DNA from: Galaxea fascicularis | Lineage: Eukaryota; Cnidaria; Anthozoa; Scleractinia; Euphylliidae | Reading direction: 5' to 3' | DNA length: 64,000 bases | Assembly (NCBI GenBank): GCA_948470475.1 | Contig: OX419338.1 | Location: 5,368,705-5,432,704 of the forward strand | Shown: positions 12,641 to 24,901 of the stretch, in pieces | Position numbering within the stretch: position 1 is the first letter of the stretch | Layout: each line of letters begins with the position of its first letter | Notes under the pieces: generated by a model | What the model was told of the DNA's origin: nothing | What the model saw: the letters and a program-made list of their open reading frames with translations, nothing else | The model's database searches: none | Program-made: the position numbers and the translations under genes

Positions 12641-13448
12641 TCACCTTCAGAGTAACACTGGTGTTATCAACTTCTGATCTATTTGCTCAAATCAATTCAA
12701 GGTTGGTGATTTCTTTTTCCGAAATCTTAGAGCGTACATACCGCATACTTTGATGGAACAGTACCACCTCACTTTGTCAATTGATGCCGGCATGATATAT
12801 ATCGGTATCAACCAAATGCGAATCATTGGTGGACACGAAATGGTAATTTTCAATCAATCATAATGATTTGAACTTGGCTGATAATAACTCAAAGCGATCT
12901 TGGAGACCCATATCGATCCGTTTTTTACCATTGAACTGCTGTGAGCGGAAGAAAAAATAAGTTGAGTAAACTCAAGGAGGAAGAATTCAGAGCCATCTGA
13001 ATTTTCGGGAAAATCCCCATGTTTTGTTTGCTAATACCGGGGCATTTGTTTAAAACTTCTAATGCGGTCTTAAGACATAAAATGTGGTAGTTTATTGATC
13101 CAGGAGATAAGTGCTTGAAAGTACTGGAAGCCGTTGTAAGCCACTTTAATTGGCCTCTTACTGTGGGCTACTCTCTTGAAATATCTCTTCTAGTTGCCGA
13201 TGTGGTTAGACGACAGCATGCGGCTTAGTTTGGTGACTATCCATCAATAATTTTACCTTAATTATATTGGAATTGTATTAGTCATTTTCTATACACATTT
13301 TCTTTCTTTCCTTATGACCTGATTGCCTTATTGGATTTCGGTGGATATGTTCATAGTTTATAGTTCTTTCTTTTCTTTGGGACTTTGAAAGGCGCAATGA
13401 AGTCTTTGACCCTATCTGAAGCATCAACCCAAAGCCCAGACTACAGCA

Positions 13449-13588
13449 TTGAGAACTACGTCCCCTTCCCTTTGCGATTGGTGTGTGGGCGCTTTAACGT
13501 CCCTCAGGGTTCAAGTGTTGTAAGAGGGGATCTTCGGCTTATTGTCCTTATTCGAGAAGACTATGCTCAAAGAGTAAAATATAATTAA
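13449..13588 (-). mobile_element. tRNA-derived SINE, family A (internal fragment)
   Basis: Only the middle of the family A body remains, including the minus-strand equivalents of GTGTGTGGGCGCTTTAACGT and TCCTTATTCGAGAAGACTA. The tRNA-like head and the tail are absent. Diverged relative to 50695-51095. Confidence 0.7.
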
Positions 13589-16500
13589 TGCTGATCACTT
13601 GTCAAAAGCATGGCTTTATAGTGAATTCCTTTCCTTTCCACCCTTTTGTGAGATGAGGTGCACTGAGACACCAGTACAGCTGCGAGTCAAATGAGATCAA
13701 CAGTTTTCAATTCTCGTCAAAACATGCCGTCTCGGCACTGGTTCTTTGGAAAAACAGTCACAAAATCCTATTGATTGCGCCATCCAGATCAGGAAAAATA
13801 GCGCTAATTTTCCTAGTTGCTTGAATTATAATTGCACAGGTATGCTCTATGGCGCTTTAGTTCTGACTTTCAGTCCAAGCTGTGGGAATACAATCACTCA
13901 AACTGAACTGACCTATTAGAAACGACTCTCTTTTCGAAGTAAATTTTGCGATACAAGTAAGTTCATCGCCGTTTCTAGTGACCTAATTGCAAGTTTTCCT
14001 AAACAAAAGCTAGTATGATTTGATTTAAAAAAATCAGGGAAGAATACCAGGATGCTGTGAAGAATTTTTTCTTTTTCTGAGTTTCAAATAACTTCAGTGT
14101 GAATGGTTGGACACTTCGTAAATGCTCAGAGAAGCTCATCTTTGCTTTTCTCAGTGCGGTTAAATATTTTCAAGATGGCGTCCAAGGCCAACGTTTGCCT
14201 AGATAGACGAGAGATATGGGAGTAGCAAACATTTGAAGTAGGACTCCTGATGATATAATTATTCATTTGTGTAGGCAAGAAGGTTTGTATTTTACAAGGT
14301 TCTGAAGACGTTGTGGGGTGTTTTGTACGATCGAAATAAGCTCCTCTTAAGCGTGCGTTTGGCCAGGCATTGTACACAGACTACCGAAGCATTTCAGTTT
14401 TAAAGAGCTGACCAGTATCATTTTTGTTTCCTAGTCATTTTACAGCAAACACGATAGCAAAACAACGACTATGATCCTGCGGGAAAACATGGACGCATTT
14501 CTCTATTGTTGCAAAAATTTCCTTGATGATTTGCAAACTGTTTGGATAGTGGATACGTTATCCTTTGGTAAATGTCCTTACGCCGGAAACTCCAGCAAAC
14601 GAAAACAAGGAAAAAGGAATTTCTGTTAGCAAACATAAGAACTTGCTTGGAAATTAATCATGACGAATGTTCGCATGAAATTTTTCCGCATGAGTTTCTC
14701 TACAGTTTGTTGTGACACTGAATAAAATCTAGACAGTACTTAAATTAAACTCAAAATGTGTCACTAGGGATAAAGTTACCCAATTTTATGATTTAGAAGA
14801 GCACACAATAAAGCCTTTTTGTCACATGAAAATGTGTGAAAGCAAACCTCAGCAGGTTGCTCAAAGCTTCAAATATCTTCAACTCCATTCGCGGCCTAAT
14901 ATGGTCACGGTGATGATCCGGCGAAAAAAACACTTCGCGACTTCGCTTACAATCACTCCTCTAAAGTGTTACTGAGTATCTTAGACTGAGTAAGACTACT
15001 TTAAACATTGAAGATAAGGCGGAAAATTGGAAAATACCTTGTATTAGATCAACTTTAAATCGTGGCCGTAGTCTGGCACAATCTGCCACGCCGTCTCTAA
15101 AACTGATACACTTGACTTGCATGTCTCTGATCTCAAACGATCACAAAGAATTACTTATTACGTTTTATTACCGAACGTTTTTGACGGTCTCTGTTTGACT
15201 CCTGTGAAAGTTATTAAAACCGTAAGGGAGTTAATATTATTTCACAGTACACGAGGATTCAAGAAAAGTGAAAATTGTTTGTTTTTAAACAGAAGTCAAT
15301 GCACCTAGTATCGTGGGGTGAAGGACTGAATGTTTCCGCCGTCTCAACGCCGCGAGTTGTAATTCATATTATTGTTAAACTACCAAAAACAACACTGTTT
15401 AAGACCTACCCCTAGGAAAACATCGGTGTTGGTTTCTTTTTAATATGAAGTGAAGACTTCTGTCTCGGAAGAAGCGTTCTGTATCGGATTGTGTCTATAC
15501 GGAAGGTCTTGAACAGACAGCACAAGCGATCATCGTATTAACTTTCCCGTCAGCGCGCCAATATAAAGACGAATGTTATCTGTCGAGAGGATTTCGTTAA
15601 ATATTTATAACAGAAGAAAGGAATGAAAGAAATTGTCTGTAAGCAACAGATTAAACGATTTGTATCTAACTGGGATTATTGTCGAATTCTTTCTACAAAA
15701 AGAGAATAACTCATCTTAAACATTTCACTTTTGGCGTGATCGATCCTATCCGGTTAGAAGCTGAAAGACTGACGAAATGCTGCTACTGTACCATGTGGAT
15801 ATTGAAGACATAACAAGCAATATTGAACTGGACCTCAATTAAATGGGATACATTTTATGAAGGCAAACACTATTGTTATCGATATAATAATTTCACGGAA
15901 AAAAGATAATAAACAGCATTATTAATTTCAGCAAATTTCCGTATTCGAGCAATTGAAAAATTGTAATGAACTCGAATCAATAAAACAAAAAGTAAACGTA
16001 TGAAAACCACTTCGAACGAAAGTGTTACAAAAATATTTGGGGAAGTAAAGAACTTAGACAAAGCTGTTTAAAATTGAACACCCAGTGATGGGGAAATTGG
16101 GTCTCTTTAGCCATGGGCTGAGGTTAATCTGATAAATTGCTAAAATGACAATTTTGAACACATTAAAATTTTAATCGTAAATATTTACAATTCGCCACTT
16201 AATTTTGAAGTCGGTGGGAATAACCATTATTGCATTTTTCTCTCCCTCTGCCTCTCCTTCCTTAGTTTCGTCTTTCATTTTAATAAACGGTTTTATTTTT
16301 TGCTTCGATTTTTTTCAAGTGACGAAAAACCAGTCAGCAGCCGATGCCCAGCTCTAAGGTCTTGTATAGCCTGTGAAGTATAAATTGTGTTTTTTTGTTA
16401 TTAAATAATTAAGGCTTGTTTTAATTTTCTCTACTCGTACCGCATGGACAAGGAAAAATTTAATGACAGAAATGTTTTCTCCTAATGTATTTAAAGACAC

Positions 16501-17000
16501 TTTTTGTTGCCTGCGCGGGTTCAAATGCGGAAAAGTGAGACTTCTTCGCACCTGGTAAAGAACGGTATGTAAGTACATGTAACGTGTGATTTGAACTAAC
16601 AACGAAATCGTTTTCTTTATTTTCTCTTGCTTCGTTTGAAGCCTGCACTTTTGATCCTTTCGGATGAAAATACAAATCATTTTTTCGACACAAGTCTTAC
16701 GAGCTGATAGTCTACAAAAATCCATCTGTTGGACTTGGCATGTCTTTACCCCGTCTCCAGGAAACGATCCTGGAGTTATCATTGTTGATATTATTGTTTT
16801 AATTGATGTTGTTGCTGTCCTCTTCAGCTTCCAAGACGATCGAGGTCTCGATGGCTTGATCAGGTTGATAGCTGGTTACTGATGAAAAGTAAATAGATCA
16901 AACTAAGAGCGAGAGGGTAAATTTAACGCAATGAGGTGATCGACCATTCAACGGAGAAATCTGTTGACTGCTATTTCTCGCTTCACAAGGCCCGATTCGT
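13589..17000. other. No gene recognised
   Basis: About 3.4 kb of AT-rich sequence with only short open frames (longest 142 codons at 16354-16782, minus). They lack recognisable domains and splice context, and I do not call them genes. Confidence 0.45.
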
Positions 17001-17008
17001 ATAATAAC

Positions 17009-17052
<44 letters not shown>

Positions 17053-17066
17053 TAATAACAACAATA
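17001..17066. repeat. AAT microsatellite
   Basis: A run of AAT/TAA triplets with a few AAC units, lying just left of the Penelope-like inverted repeat. It creates spurious poly-Asn and poly-Ile frames that are not real proteins. Confidence 0.95.
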
Positions 17067-17264
17067 AAACACAAACAGCGGAGATAAACATAGTAAACCA
17101 ACGCATTTTATATAGACTTGACGTTTCGTATGCTAGGCAACATACATTTTCAAAAGTGACCGTTACAATTTTTGAACACTGTTTATATACTTTTAAGACA
17201 GGGGTCTGGAACCGAGATTAAGAAAAACTATCTTAACAGTAAATATGTAAAAGGATACACCTTA

Positions 17265-17882
17265 TCAATAAAGCAACAACTTCTCACTACTAATGTTTGC
17301 ATTAAAAGCTGGCTTAAGTTCTTGGATAAATAAGGTTTCCTTAATTTTGCAATGATAATCGGTTTTGCCCGACGCTAAAATGTCAAAATGATCCCACTTG
17401 ATGTTGTGTCCAGTGGTTTTAACGTGATCAGCAATGGCAGATGTGTGGTCATTTTTAGCGAGGGCCTTGAAATGTTCAGTTTTCCTGTCATGAAGTCTTC
17501 TTTTTGTCTTACCGATGTAAAAATCAGTGCAGTCCCAGCAACCGGCCTTATAGATGACTTTAGACTTCTGAGAGCGGTTTAAGCGGTCCTTGTAAGGAAA
17601 GAAAGACTTGATGCGGAGAGTGTTCTGAAAAACTGTCTTAAGGTTGACGCAGGAGTAGAAATTGTAAACACAGGATCTCAGGCGTTTAGCGATTTGGTTG
17701 CTCTGTAGACCTAAGTAAGGTAACAGGATGATTATATCTTTCTTAGGAACTGTCAAGACAGGGCTGTTGGGCTTGTTTCTGTTTCTGTTCAAAACATCGT
17801 TAATGTTGTAGGTAATTATACCCTGAGGGTAACCATTTTGTAGAAGAAGTTTCCGGAGATCATTAAGAGCAGATTGCAACAA
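17265..17882 (-). CDS. Penelope-like retroelement C-terminal fragment, GIY-YIG endonuclease (left copy)
   Basis: 205 codons. The first part (to about residue 60) is a linker with VPKKDIIILLPYLGLQS, a segment typical of Penelope-like polyproteins after the reverse transcriptase. The rest is a GIY-YIG nuclease: CWDC, DFYIGKTKRRLHDRKTEHF with the expected catalytic arginine, HTSAIADH, and a C-terminal ETLFIQELKPAFN with a candidate catalytic glutamate. The CWDC and HTSAIADH pairs match the zinc-finger-like Cys/His pattern reported for this family. The reverse transcriptase is missing, so this is a 5'-truncated copy; the first ATG is unlikely to be a genuine start. It nicks target DNA in the parent element. 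Confidence 0.85.
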   Translation of the reverse strand: MLQSALNDLRKLLLQNGYPQGIITYNINDVLNRNRNKPNSPVLTVPKKDIIILLPYLGLQSNQIAKRLRSCVYNFYSCVNLKTVFQNTLRIKSFFPYKDRLNRSQKSKVIYKAGCWDCTDFYIGKTKRRLHDRKTEHFKALAKNDHTSAIADHVKTTGHNIKWDHFDILASGKTDYHCKIKETLFIQELKPAFNANISSEKLLLY

Positions 17883-17916
17883 AGAAGGCGTAGAGCAAAT
17901 TCGATAACAACGATAA

Positions 17917-18393
17917 GTGAGCGTACGAATGAGATTAATTTTGTATTTGCGCGGTGTGAACCAAATCGCTAAACGCCTGAGATCCTGTGTTTACAATTTC
18001 TACTCCTGCGTCAACCTTAAGACAGTTTTTCAGAACACTCTCCGCATCAAGTCTTTCTTTCCTTACAAGGACCGCTTAAACCGCTCTCAGAAGTCTAAAG
18101 TCATCTATAAGGCCGGTTGCTGGGACTGCACTGATTTTTACATCGGTAAGACAAAAAGAAGACTTCATGACAGGAAAACTGAACATTTCAAGGCCCTCGC
18201 TAAAAATGACCACACATCTGCCATTGCTGATCACGTTAAAACCACTGGACACAACATCAAGTGGGATCATTTTGACATTTTAGCGTCGGGCAAAACCGAT
18301 TATCATTGCAAAATTAAGGAAACCTTATTTATCCAAGAACTTAAGCCAGCTTTTAATGCAAACATTAGTAGTGAGAAGTTGTTGCTTTATTGA
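17917..18393 (+). CDS. Penelope-like retroelement C-terminal fragment, GIY-YIG endonuclease (right copy)
   Basis: 158 codons, with residues from about 15 on identical to the left copy but on the opposite strand. The GIY-YIG core (DFYIGKTKRRLHDRK), the CWDC pair and the C-terminal segment ending SSEKLLLY are intact. Homology to the left copy begins at 17959, so the first 14 residues come from unrelated spacer sequence and the start is probably accidental. The identity of the copies argues that they are young or homogenised by gene conversion. Confidence 0.85.
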   Translation: MSVRMRLILYLRGVNQIAKRLRSCVYNFYSCVNLKTVFQNTLRIKSFFPYKDRLNRSQKSKVIYKAGCWDCTDFYIGKTKRRLHDRKTEHFKALAKNDHTSAIADHVKTTGHNIKWDHFDILASGKTDYHCKIKETLFIQELKPAFNANISSEKLLLY

Positions 18394-18540
18394 TAAGGTG
18401 TATCCTTTTACATATTTACTGTTAAGATAGTTTTTCTTAATCTCGGTTCCAGACCCCTGTCTTAAAAGTATATAAACAGTGTTCAAAAATTGTAACGGTC
18501 ACTTTTGAAAATGTATGTTGCCTAGCATACGAAACGTCAA

Positions 18541-21479
18541 ATAATAACAACAACTTTATTTAAGTCTCAAATCGTTCTAGCTGAACACGATTGCTCTACT
18601 AATTGGGGAGACTGTAAATCAAATAAACTGTAAATTAAATCAAATGTTGGTTTTTGAAATTGTATTGTAGTAGAAACCAAAAGCAAAGTGTCTTTTTTTT
18701 TCAGTTATATTCTTAGGAAGGTGTCCGCAACAAAACAAAATGTTAAATCGAATTATTATTAGTTAGCTGGTTTGTTAAATCTGAACTGCAATTTTTTTTA
18801 CAGGGACTCCTAAGTAGGCATGCGCAATGCCAAGTAACAGATTGCGGCTTTCGTTGTTCAATTATTGGGTTATGCTGCCTCACTGTTAAAACCCTGGAAT
18901 CTCCAAGCGCGTTATCGCGGAATGTGCATTGTGATTAGCCAAGATACTCGTCACTTATTTCGCAATATGTAAAGATCTATAGAGCCGGAACGCCCAAAAC
19001 ATACAATTTCAAGTTAAATCTATTATCATTTTCATCAAGTATTTCAAAACAATCAGATTATTCGCTTTCAATTTCTGTTTCTGATATCTGATTTTGGTCG
19101 CACCGAGCCATCAGCTATCACTCCGGCTAGAAGAAGTATCTTGTTAAAAAAACCGTTTGACGTCCAAACAAGCTTGCAGCGCACCATATTAAAAGGTTCA
19201 CGTTACAATTTTTCTTTTTTATATTAACGCTTTATTATCAGAAGAAATTGAGCTTTCAGAGACCAGTCATGAAGATTAATATTATTACTTACTTGAACAC
19301 ATTCATTTTATATTATTTTTACGGAGGCTGTCTATATTTGGTATCTTTTCAGTATATTAATTTTCGTTTTAAAACTAGGTTTGAATTTGGGAGGAACAAA
19401 AAAAGAACACCTTTGACTCATTACAATACCACAGGATATTACACGATGTTTACACAGAATATCATCGTACTGCCATGAACGTTCTGTAACAAAACCTGTC
19501 GACTGCTCTTGAAACAAAGCCATCAGCAAGCTAACAACCAAACCCCCTACATGACAGTGACTAGAATTGGGCAATTTCCGACCAATTTCTAATATTTAAT
19601 TCATTTACCTACACAGTTGTATTTTCCTATTTGAAAAGCATTTTAATTAATTTCCAACCCCAAAACAGCGTGTTATCTTCGCTTTTATTTTGCGGACGAA
19701 ATTTCCAATAATTGAAACTTGGACAGAAAATGGTAATTTGTTTTATATTTTGAATAAGTGATCCGCTAATTTTGTCGATATTAGGAACACAGCTGTTGCA
19801 CTGAATTGAATGAAAACTCTTCTTTCGATTATCTTTAGTTTCGTTCCATAAATACCTACAAAGTATCAAGTTGTAAGCTGGCTTACATTAGACGGAGACA
19901 ACAACTGCAGTTTTTGTCCGTCATTTTAAACGATTTTGTTAAACCTAGTAATGGGGTTTTTCAAGTCGCCATGCAGAAAAAGCAAATATTGTTGGACACA
20001 TTTTGGCATCCTATAGCTTGACCACTTCAAAGTAAAAATTAAGCGCATAAATATCAGTCCGACGAAGTTTGAGAACGGTATTGATTGCGTGGGCAATGAT
20101 TCGTCCTGAATATCACTGAATATTATGAATTGTACTTTCAAGCATAACACTTACACAAATCTTAAAAGCAGGTGCCTGTTTCACTCCCTTTGACTCATCC
20201 AAGTCGCTTCTCCAATGACACTCAACTAATGCTTTTGTACAAAATCAACTAATTTGTGAGCGTCACCGTGCGAATACCATTTAGAAAAGAGTTAGTCCTC
20301 CTTGTCATACGGTTGCAGTATTGCAAATGTCAAACTGACACGCAGGACCCTGCCTCTGATCTGATTTGAAGCGTTATTGTTGCAAACCTCCATTCAACTG
20401 GTTATGAGAAGCCATATAGACAAAAGCAGCCATATAACAAAATCTTTGTTTTCAATTACAGGCAATTGTTTATATTCAATCGCTTTAGTCGGGGTGACTT
20501 AAATATGAAAACCGGAAAACGATTCCGTAATTTTTTGGAACGAAAAGAACCAGCGCACGGTGACCTACCTGTTAGAGAGTTTTTATACTTTTGGCCAGAA
20601 AATGATTCCCCCTCTCTCTCTTCTCGAATCCCAATCCGTTCGCTGTTTCGTCCTTGAAATCAAAAGTAAATAAACACAGCTTAAATAAGGTAGCCGGTGG
20701 TATTTAACTAAACGCAATGTGTAATCCACAGCAACGCAAATAAATGTTTTCCTTGATTACAGCGGAAACCTTGGGAAGTGATATATATGCCACTTTGCTT
20801 TGCAACAGTGTATTTACCTATCGCTCAAGTTCCTTAATTATAAACACCGAGAAGGATTTAATTAAAGATAGAAACTTACCGGTGTCACCACGTCAAAAAC
20901 ATTTACCGCAGCGTTTGATGTTATTATAAGGCGCGCAATGTTATTTTCCTTGCCCCATTGCGGTGACTAATTATAAATTCCAATGTTTTGTACTATAATC
21001 AGGTATGCTGTTTTCATGTAAAGAGTTCAAACGTTTGCTGGGTCAATAATGTTCAAAGGTTTTGACAGAAAAAAAGTTACTTCTCTTTGAAATCTATAGC
21101 CTTGTTTAAGTCAGTACAAAATTCACCAACTCGGTATTGCCTTGTTTTTTTATTCATTTTTAACGGCGCCATAGCGTATATAAAGAAATAAATTAAAAGT
21201 TTTTTTTTTCTGGGTGACCCACGCTGCCCTGCGCTGATTGTCTGTAGATTTCCGAACCGAAGTTCTATTGGCCGTTCCGAAATTCAAAAGGGAACTGGGA
21301 CGAGTTTCAAATTTGAAGTAATCGATAAAATGACACCATCGCATGAAAGATAACATTGAGATTGGTCGTTTGACCAAGTTTGATTCTTTTAGGTTGAACA
21401 GAGACCAAGTTATGGACCTTGAAACATAGCTCAAATTAAATCCATACGTACAAATTTTGTCTCTAATTTTGTGACAGCA
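18541..21479. other. No gene recognised
   Basis: About 2.9 kb, AT-rich, with only short unsupported open frames and no clear repeat boundaries. Confidence 0.45.
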
Positions 21480-21511
21480 GCGTCCCCCAAAACCATGGTT
21501 TTGGGGGACGC
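21480..21511. repeat. Perfect 32-bp palindrome
   Basis: GCGTCCCCCAAAACC and its mirror meet at a central ATG/CAT-type dyad, giving a 32-bp sequence equal to its own reverse complement. To the right (21535-21740) is a segment packed with CGACTCCG-type motifs in both orientations, probably a decayed MITE. The palindrome could be an element end or a cruciform site; I cannot tell which. Confidence 0.8.
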
Positions 21512-21797
21512 AGCCTCAAACAAGTTGGTTGGTTCTTCCGCTTCTGCTTTCGAATCCGACACCGGATCATAAGCGGAGTCGGAAGAAAATGGAAACGTTC
21601 TGATTCATCCGACTCTGATTCCGTGGAGCTTATGACTCCGTTTGCGACTCCGCTTACGACTCCGAGCTTTGATTTACACTATGTCATAAGGGCCCTAACG
21701 CCTCCGACTACAACTCCGACTCCGATTCCGTCGCTAGTGAAAACCAGCCTTAAGAACGAAGTGAGATGAGACTCGCAATGGACTTTGAAGACTTCGT

Positions 21798-22298
21798 TCA
21801 TGTGACTCTGAAGTACAGCGTCAATCCAATAACAGGTCGAGGCGCATTGCAGCCTGAATCGTACAGCGCGTCCACTCCAAGCACGTTGCCGTTACTGGGC
21901 CCACTAGTTCTACACATTCCACAGCCCATACTCATAGACGAAAGGCAATAACAGTTATTGTCATCCAGCAGAATCGATTTCACGCCGTTCTGTTCACGGT
22001 ACATGAGTGAATCTAGAACTGCTTTAGGAGAACGACCACTATTTGTCTTCGGGCATATGCATCCAGGCAACAGCGTTCCTCACCTTGTTATAACCAATGA
22101 TCTGGTGATCATGGAAGGCTCTCCATGGCGCGTCTGCAACAGGATTGATGGAATTGAACTGCCAGTGTACTTGGTGTCCAGTGAATCAACTACAAGCATC
22201 TCTGTAGAGCCTTCGTTGGTTGACGTGGGGAGGCGACAAAAGCAGTAGGAATCAATTATGTTGCAGTGACCGAATTCATAAGCAAGGACATCATTTTC
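21798..22298 (-). pseudogene. Cys-rich near-open frame with one internal TGA, unknown
   Basis: The minus-strand frame is open for about 165 codons except for one TGA at 22082-22080. The downstream half is cysteine-rich (CIC, then NCYCLSSMSMGCGMC, then DSGCNAP). The upstream half contains CNIIDSYCFCRLP. I do not recognise the family. The opposite strand is also open from 21766 to 22248 with one stop, so strand choice is uncertain. No splice sites in the right phase were found. It may be a retrocopy or pseudogene of a cysteine-rich protein, or chance. Confidence 0.35.
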
Positions 22299-22864
22299 TT
22301 ACTGTGGCCACTGGGTATTCACATCATAACACCAGAAGACGGTCCAGTTCCCGCTGTCACCGTTCCCAAATCAACCTAGGATATATTAATATAATAATAG
22401 TCTATACAAGGACCGTGCAACTTTTCGTGGACATAATCACAAGGATATTATATTCTTTAACTTTCTCTCGGATATCAAACAATAGATTGGTATCCCTCAG
22501 TAAATAAATTCTCTCTATAACTTGCATAGAATGTTGTTTTGAAATAAACTTTCAGAAGTTGCAACAGAAAAATGCTGAAAGGCATTGGTGACAGCAATTT
22601 GTTGACCAGAGGTGGATCTGTCGGTTGCAAGTAATTCGCACACATACTCCCTTGGGCGCCATTCCCGTTTTTACCATAATCAACAGAAATGCAGTTGCTG
22701 TGAGTTAAACGTTCACTGCACCAGTTGTATGTTATTACTTCGAATTCTGATTGGTTCACTGCTAGTTCACTGAACTATCTTCATCTCTTGTGATTGGTCA
22801 GAGCGATTGCTATGGTTTTGGTTTTACGACACTCAGTTGGAAACCACTCTATTGGACATTGAGG

Positions 22865-23010
22865 GTGCTTTCCATTATGCCAAAGATTCCGGAAATTTCG
22901 GTCGGAAATCAAATGGAAAGGTCCGTTTCGGTTTCTTCTGACCGGAATATTCGGGATCACCTCTGGAGGTGGTCCTGATATTCCGGTCGGGATATTCCGA
23001 CCGAAATTTA
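22865..23010. repeat. MITE-like inverted repeat
   Basis: Arms around AATTTCGGTCGGAA (about 22896) and TTCCGACCGAAATT (about 22994) face each other, with a second nested dyad ACCTCTGGAGGTGGT near 22960. Ends and target-site duplication were not defined. It lies next to Harbinger-like coding remnants at 23237-23667 and may belong to the same element. Confidence 0.45.
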
Positions 23011-23236
23011 CCGAGTTTCTTGTTCCCACCGCTCCGCTCCGCTCCTCTGTCACTTGCTCGACCATCATGGCCGACATGGCGAGGATGCAATCTTCTCAGT
23101 TCTTGTTATCAATGCTCAATTTGTGGATAAACAACGACAGATTTATCAGAGTTATCAATGCATTCTTGTTCGGCGATGACTGGTATGTGTCTGCATAGCG
23201 TTGATACAAAAACATGTTGAAAATTTTCTTGTTTCG

Positions 23237-23667
23237 TGCATTTCGCCGCGTTTTTGTTTTTCAATGGTTCAAAAGTCGGGGTTGATCCTTTGGGAAGGCC
23301 AGGAGGTATACGCTTTCTACCTCTATTACTAAGAGGAATTCGTCCTGCGTTAACTACTTCCCGACAGAGCTCTTCAAATGTGGCTCGAGTTACTCAACAA
23401 TGGCTTTGAAATTCGCATAAACTATACAGCGGAACTATAGCCTGAAAATAGCCGAGTACATGATTCAGATCGCCTCCCTCGCATAAAGCTAAATGCAGCA
23501 CCTAAGAGTAACAACTCATCGGATTCTTCAACAAGCTCATTAAAGATTTCGGATTCTTCGGAATCTTCACCAAAGAGCACAACACTCAAGTCCTCCATCT
23601 TTGTTTTGCAAAGTACCGCGCGTGAGAATGGGCAATAGGTTTCGTCGATCGGAATGTGTCGTTCCAT
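23237..23667 (-). pseudogene. Decayed Harbinger-type transposase N-terminal fragment
   Basis: The minus strand encodes an acidic leader then an arginine-containing stretch (FMRGRRSESCTRLF), and, after a frameshift and a stop, VTRATFEELCREVV followed by NRGRKRIPPG. The second piece resembles the segment before the nuclease core in HARBI1-like transposases, where an F-x-x-x-R-x-T-F-E-x-L motif is followed by a basic region. The catalytic DDE core is missing. Assignment rests on this short motif and is tentative. Confidence 0.4.
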
Positions 23668-24901
23668 TTTTCAGCGGTTGGTCCTGAGTTCTCTGACCGG
23701 TCAGTTCTGAATAATGGCAAGCACCCTGAGTAAATAGCTTACTTCTTATGAATGGGACGGGATGGGAGGGGAGGGAGGGGAACATATAATAGCACAGGCG
23801 CCCCAGACGTTCACATTATGCTATTGACGATTACCGGTGACGATTTCAGTCGTTTGAAACAACGTACTTCGGAATTGCTCTAAATGCTATTGAGACCGTC
23901 TGAAAGAATTTAAATGTGTTCCTTAAGACAGCTTAACTAAAAGCACTTAGGAGAGAGAGAGAGCACTTACTTTCTGACGGTTTGTAGTAGTTGAAGCAAT
24001 CTAGGAACTCTACTGACTGATTTTGAGAAGGGAACTGAACCTTCCTAGTAAATTCACTTAAAGCGTTTTCATTAACCACACGTCTTTGTCCTAGGGGGTA
24101 CTCCCCCATATATTTAGCTATATCGGTTTGTGCCGCCCCAAAGGGTATGGTTTTCAAGCTGGTTTGGTCTGTAAACGGGTATAGATTATGACTTAAACTC
24201 GGTATGGTAATCGAACGAACCGCGAAAGCGAAGAATTGTATTTCTCTTTTTAACTCCAAACGAATAGTAGAGGAAGAAAAGTAACCAAAATACAACATTC
24301 GAGCTGAATTTTACCAATTCTTGACTTGGGCAATGATCGGTCAAGTTTAATGACGCTACAGCAAAGCCAGTGGAAAAATTGTAACCGGCGAGGCCAGGTC
24401 TAAAAGTTTTGGTCTGATGTAGGGTCTGAAGTAGGGTCAGGATTTGGAGAACCGGTCGGCACACCCCTATCCCAAATTCCAGAGAGTACTCCCCCCCCTC
24501 TCCCCCTTGGGAGTTTCGTCTGCTTTGTACTAGGCTGACAGCAATTATAACTCAGCACAAGAACCAATTTTATCATTAAAAATGGCATGACTGAGAGATG
24601 CTCGTAGATCGACTGCGTAGAGTAAATGCACAGGTATTAGAAAGGCCTTGTTCTCTTTTGTGTTGGCATGAAATAAAGCGTTTGCCTTTTCCACTACTTC
24701 TACTACTAATCTTCATTGGGCGATTGTTAAAGTACAGTACATTTTTCCAACCTGGACCATAAACACAAGCCTTACTCTGGTGTTATAAAATCTACAGTAA
24801 CAAAATTTTGTTTACAATTTTTTCGGCAAGGGAATGAACGAAGTTTTTGCCGAATGAACGACCATCACAATGGTCGCCGCAGTGCAGTCTGGGATTTTAA
24901 A
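23668..24901. other. Upstream region of WDCP; no other gene recognised
   Basis: Two minus-strand open frames (23933-24298 and 24186-24464) overlap in different frames and match no domain I know; they are probably repeat-derived or chance. The WDCP promoter should lie in the right part. No TATA box was identified. Confidence 0.4.

Larger units (their letters stand above)
17118..18540. mobile_element. Penelope-like element, two 3' copies head-to-head
   Basis: Arms 17118-17699 and 17959-18540 are reverse complements of exactly equal length (582 bp), separated by 259 bp. Each arm carries the same C-terminal GIY-YIG endonuclease segment, with identical protein sequence over the shared part. Penelope-like elements are known to integrate in complex, often inverted, 5'-truncated arrangements, so this is a recent compound insertion or an inverted duplication. 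The left copy extends further into the upstream linker (through about 17882). Confidence 0.85.

Noticed and set aside
16898..17221. Poly-Asn and poly-Ile open frames
   Set aside because: Both are translations of the AAT microsatellite at 17001-17066.
17265..18393. GIY-YIG homing endonuclease or bacterial contamination
   Set aside because: The upstream linker and Cys/His pattern fit Penelope-like retroelements, and the surrounding DNA is typical animal intergenic sequence.
23067..23182. First-exon-like sequence (MADMARMQSSQ...) ending at a GTATGT donor
   Set aside because: No downstream exon in matching phase was found, and it sits between a MITE-like repeat and Harbinger debris.
23933..24464. 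Two minus-strand open frames upstream of WDCP
   Set aside because: They overlap in different frames, contain no recognisable motif and lack splice or promoter support.
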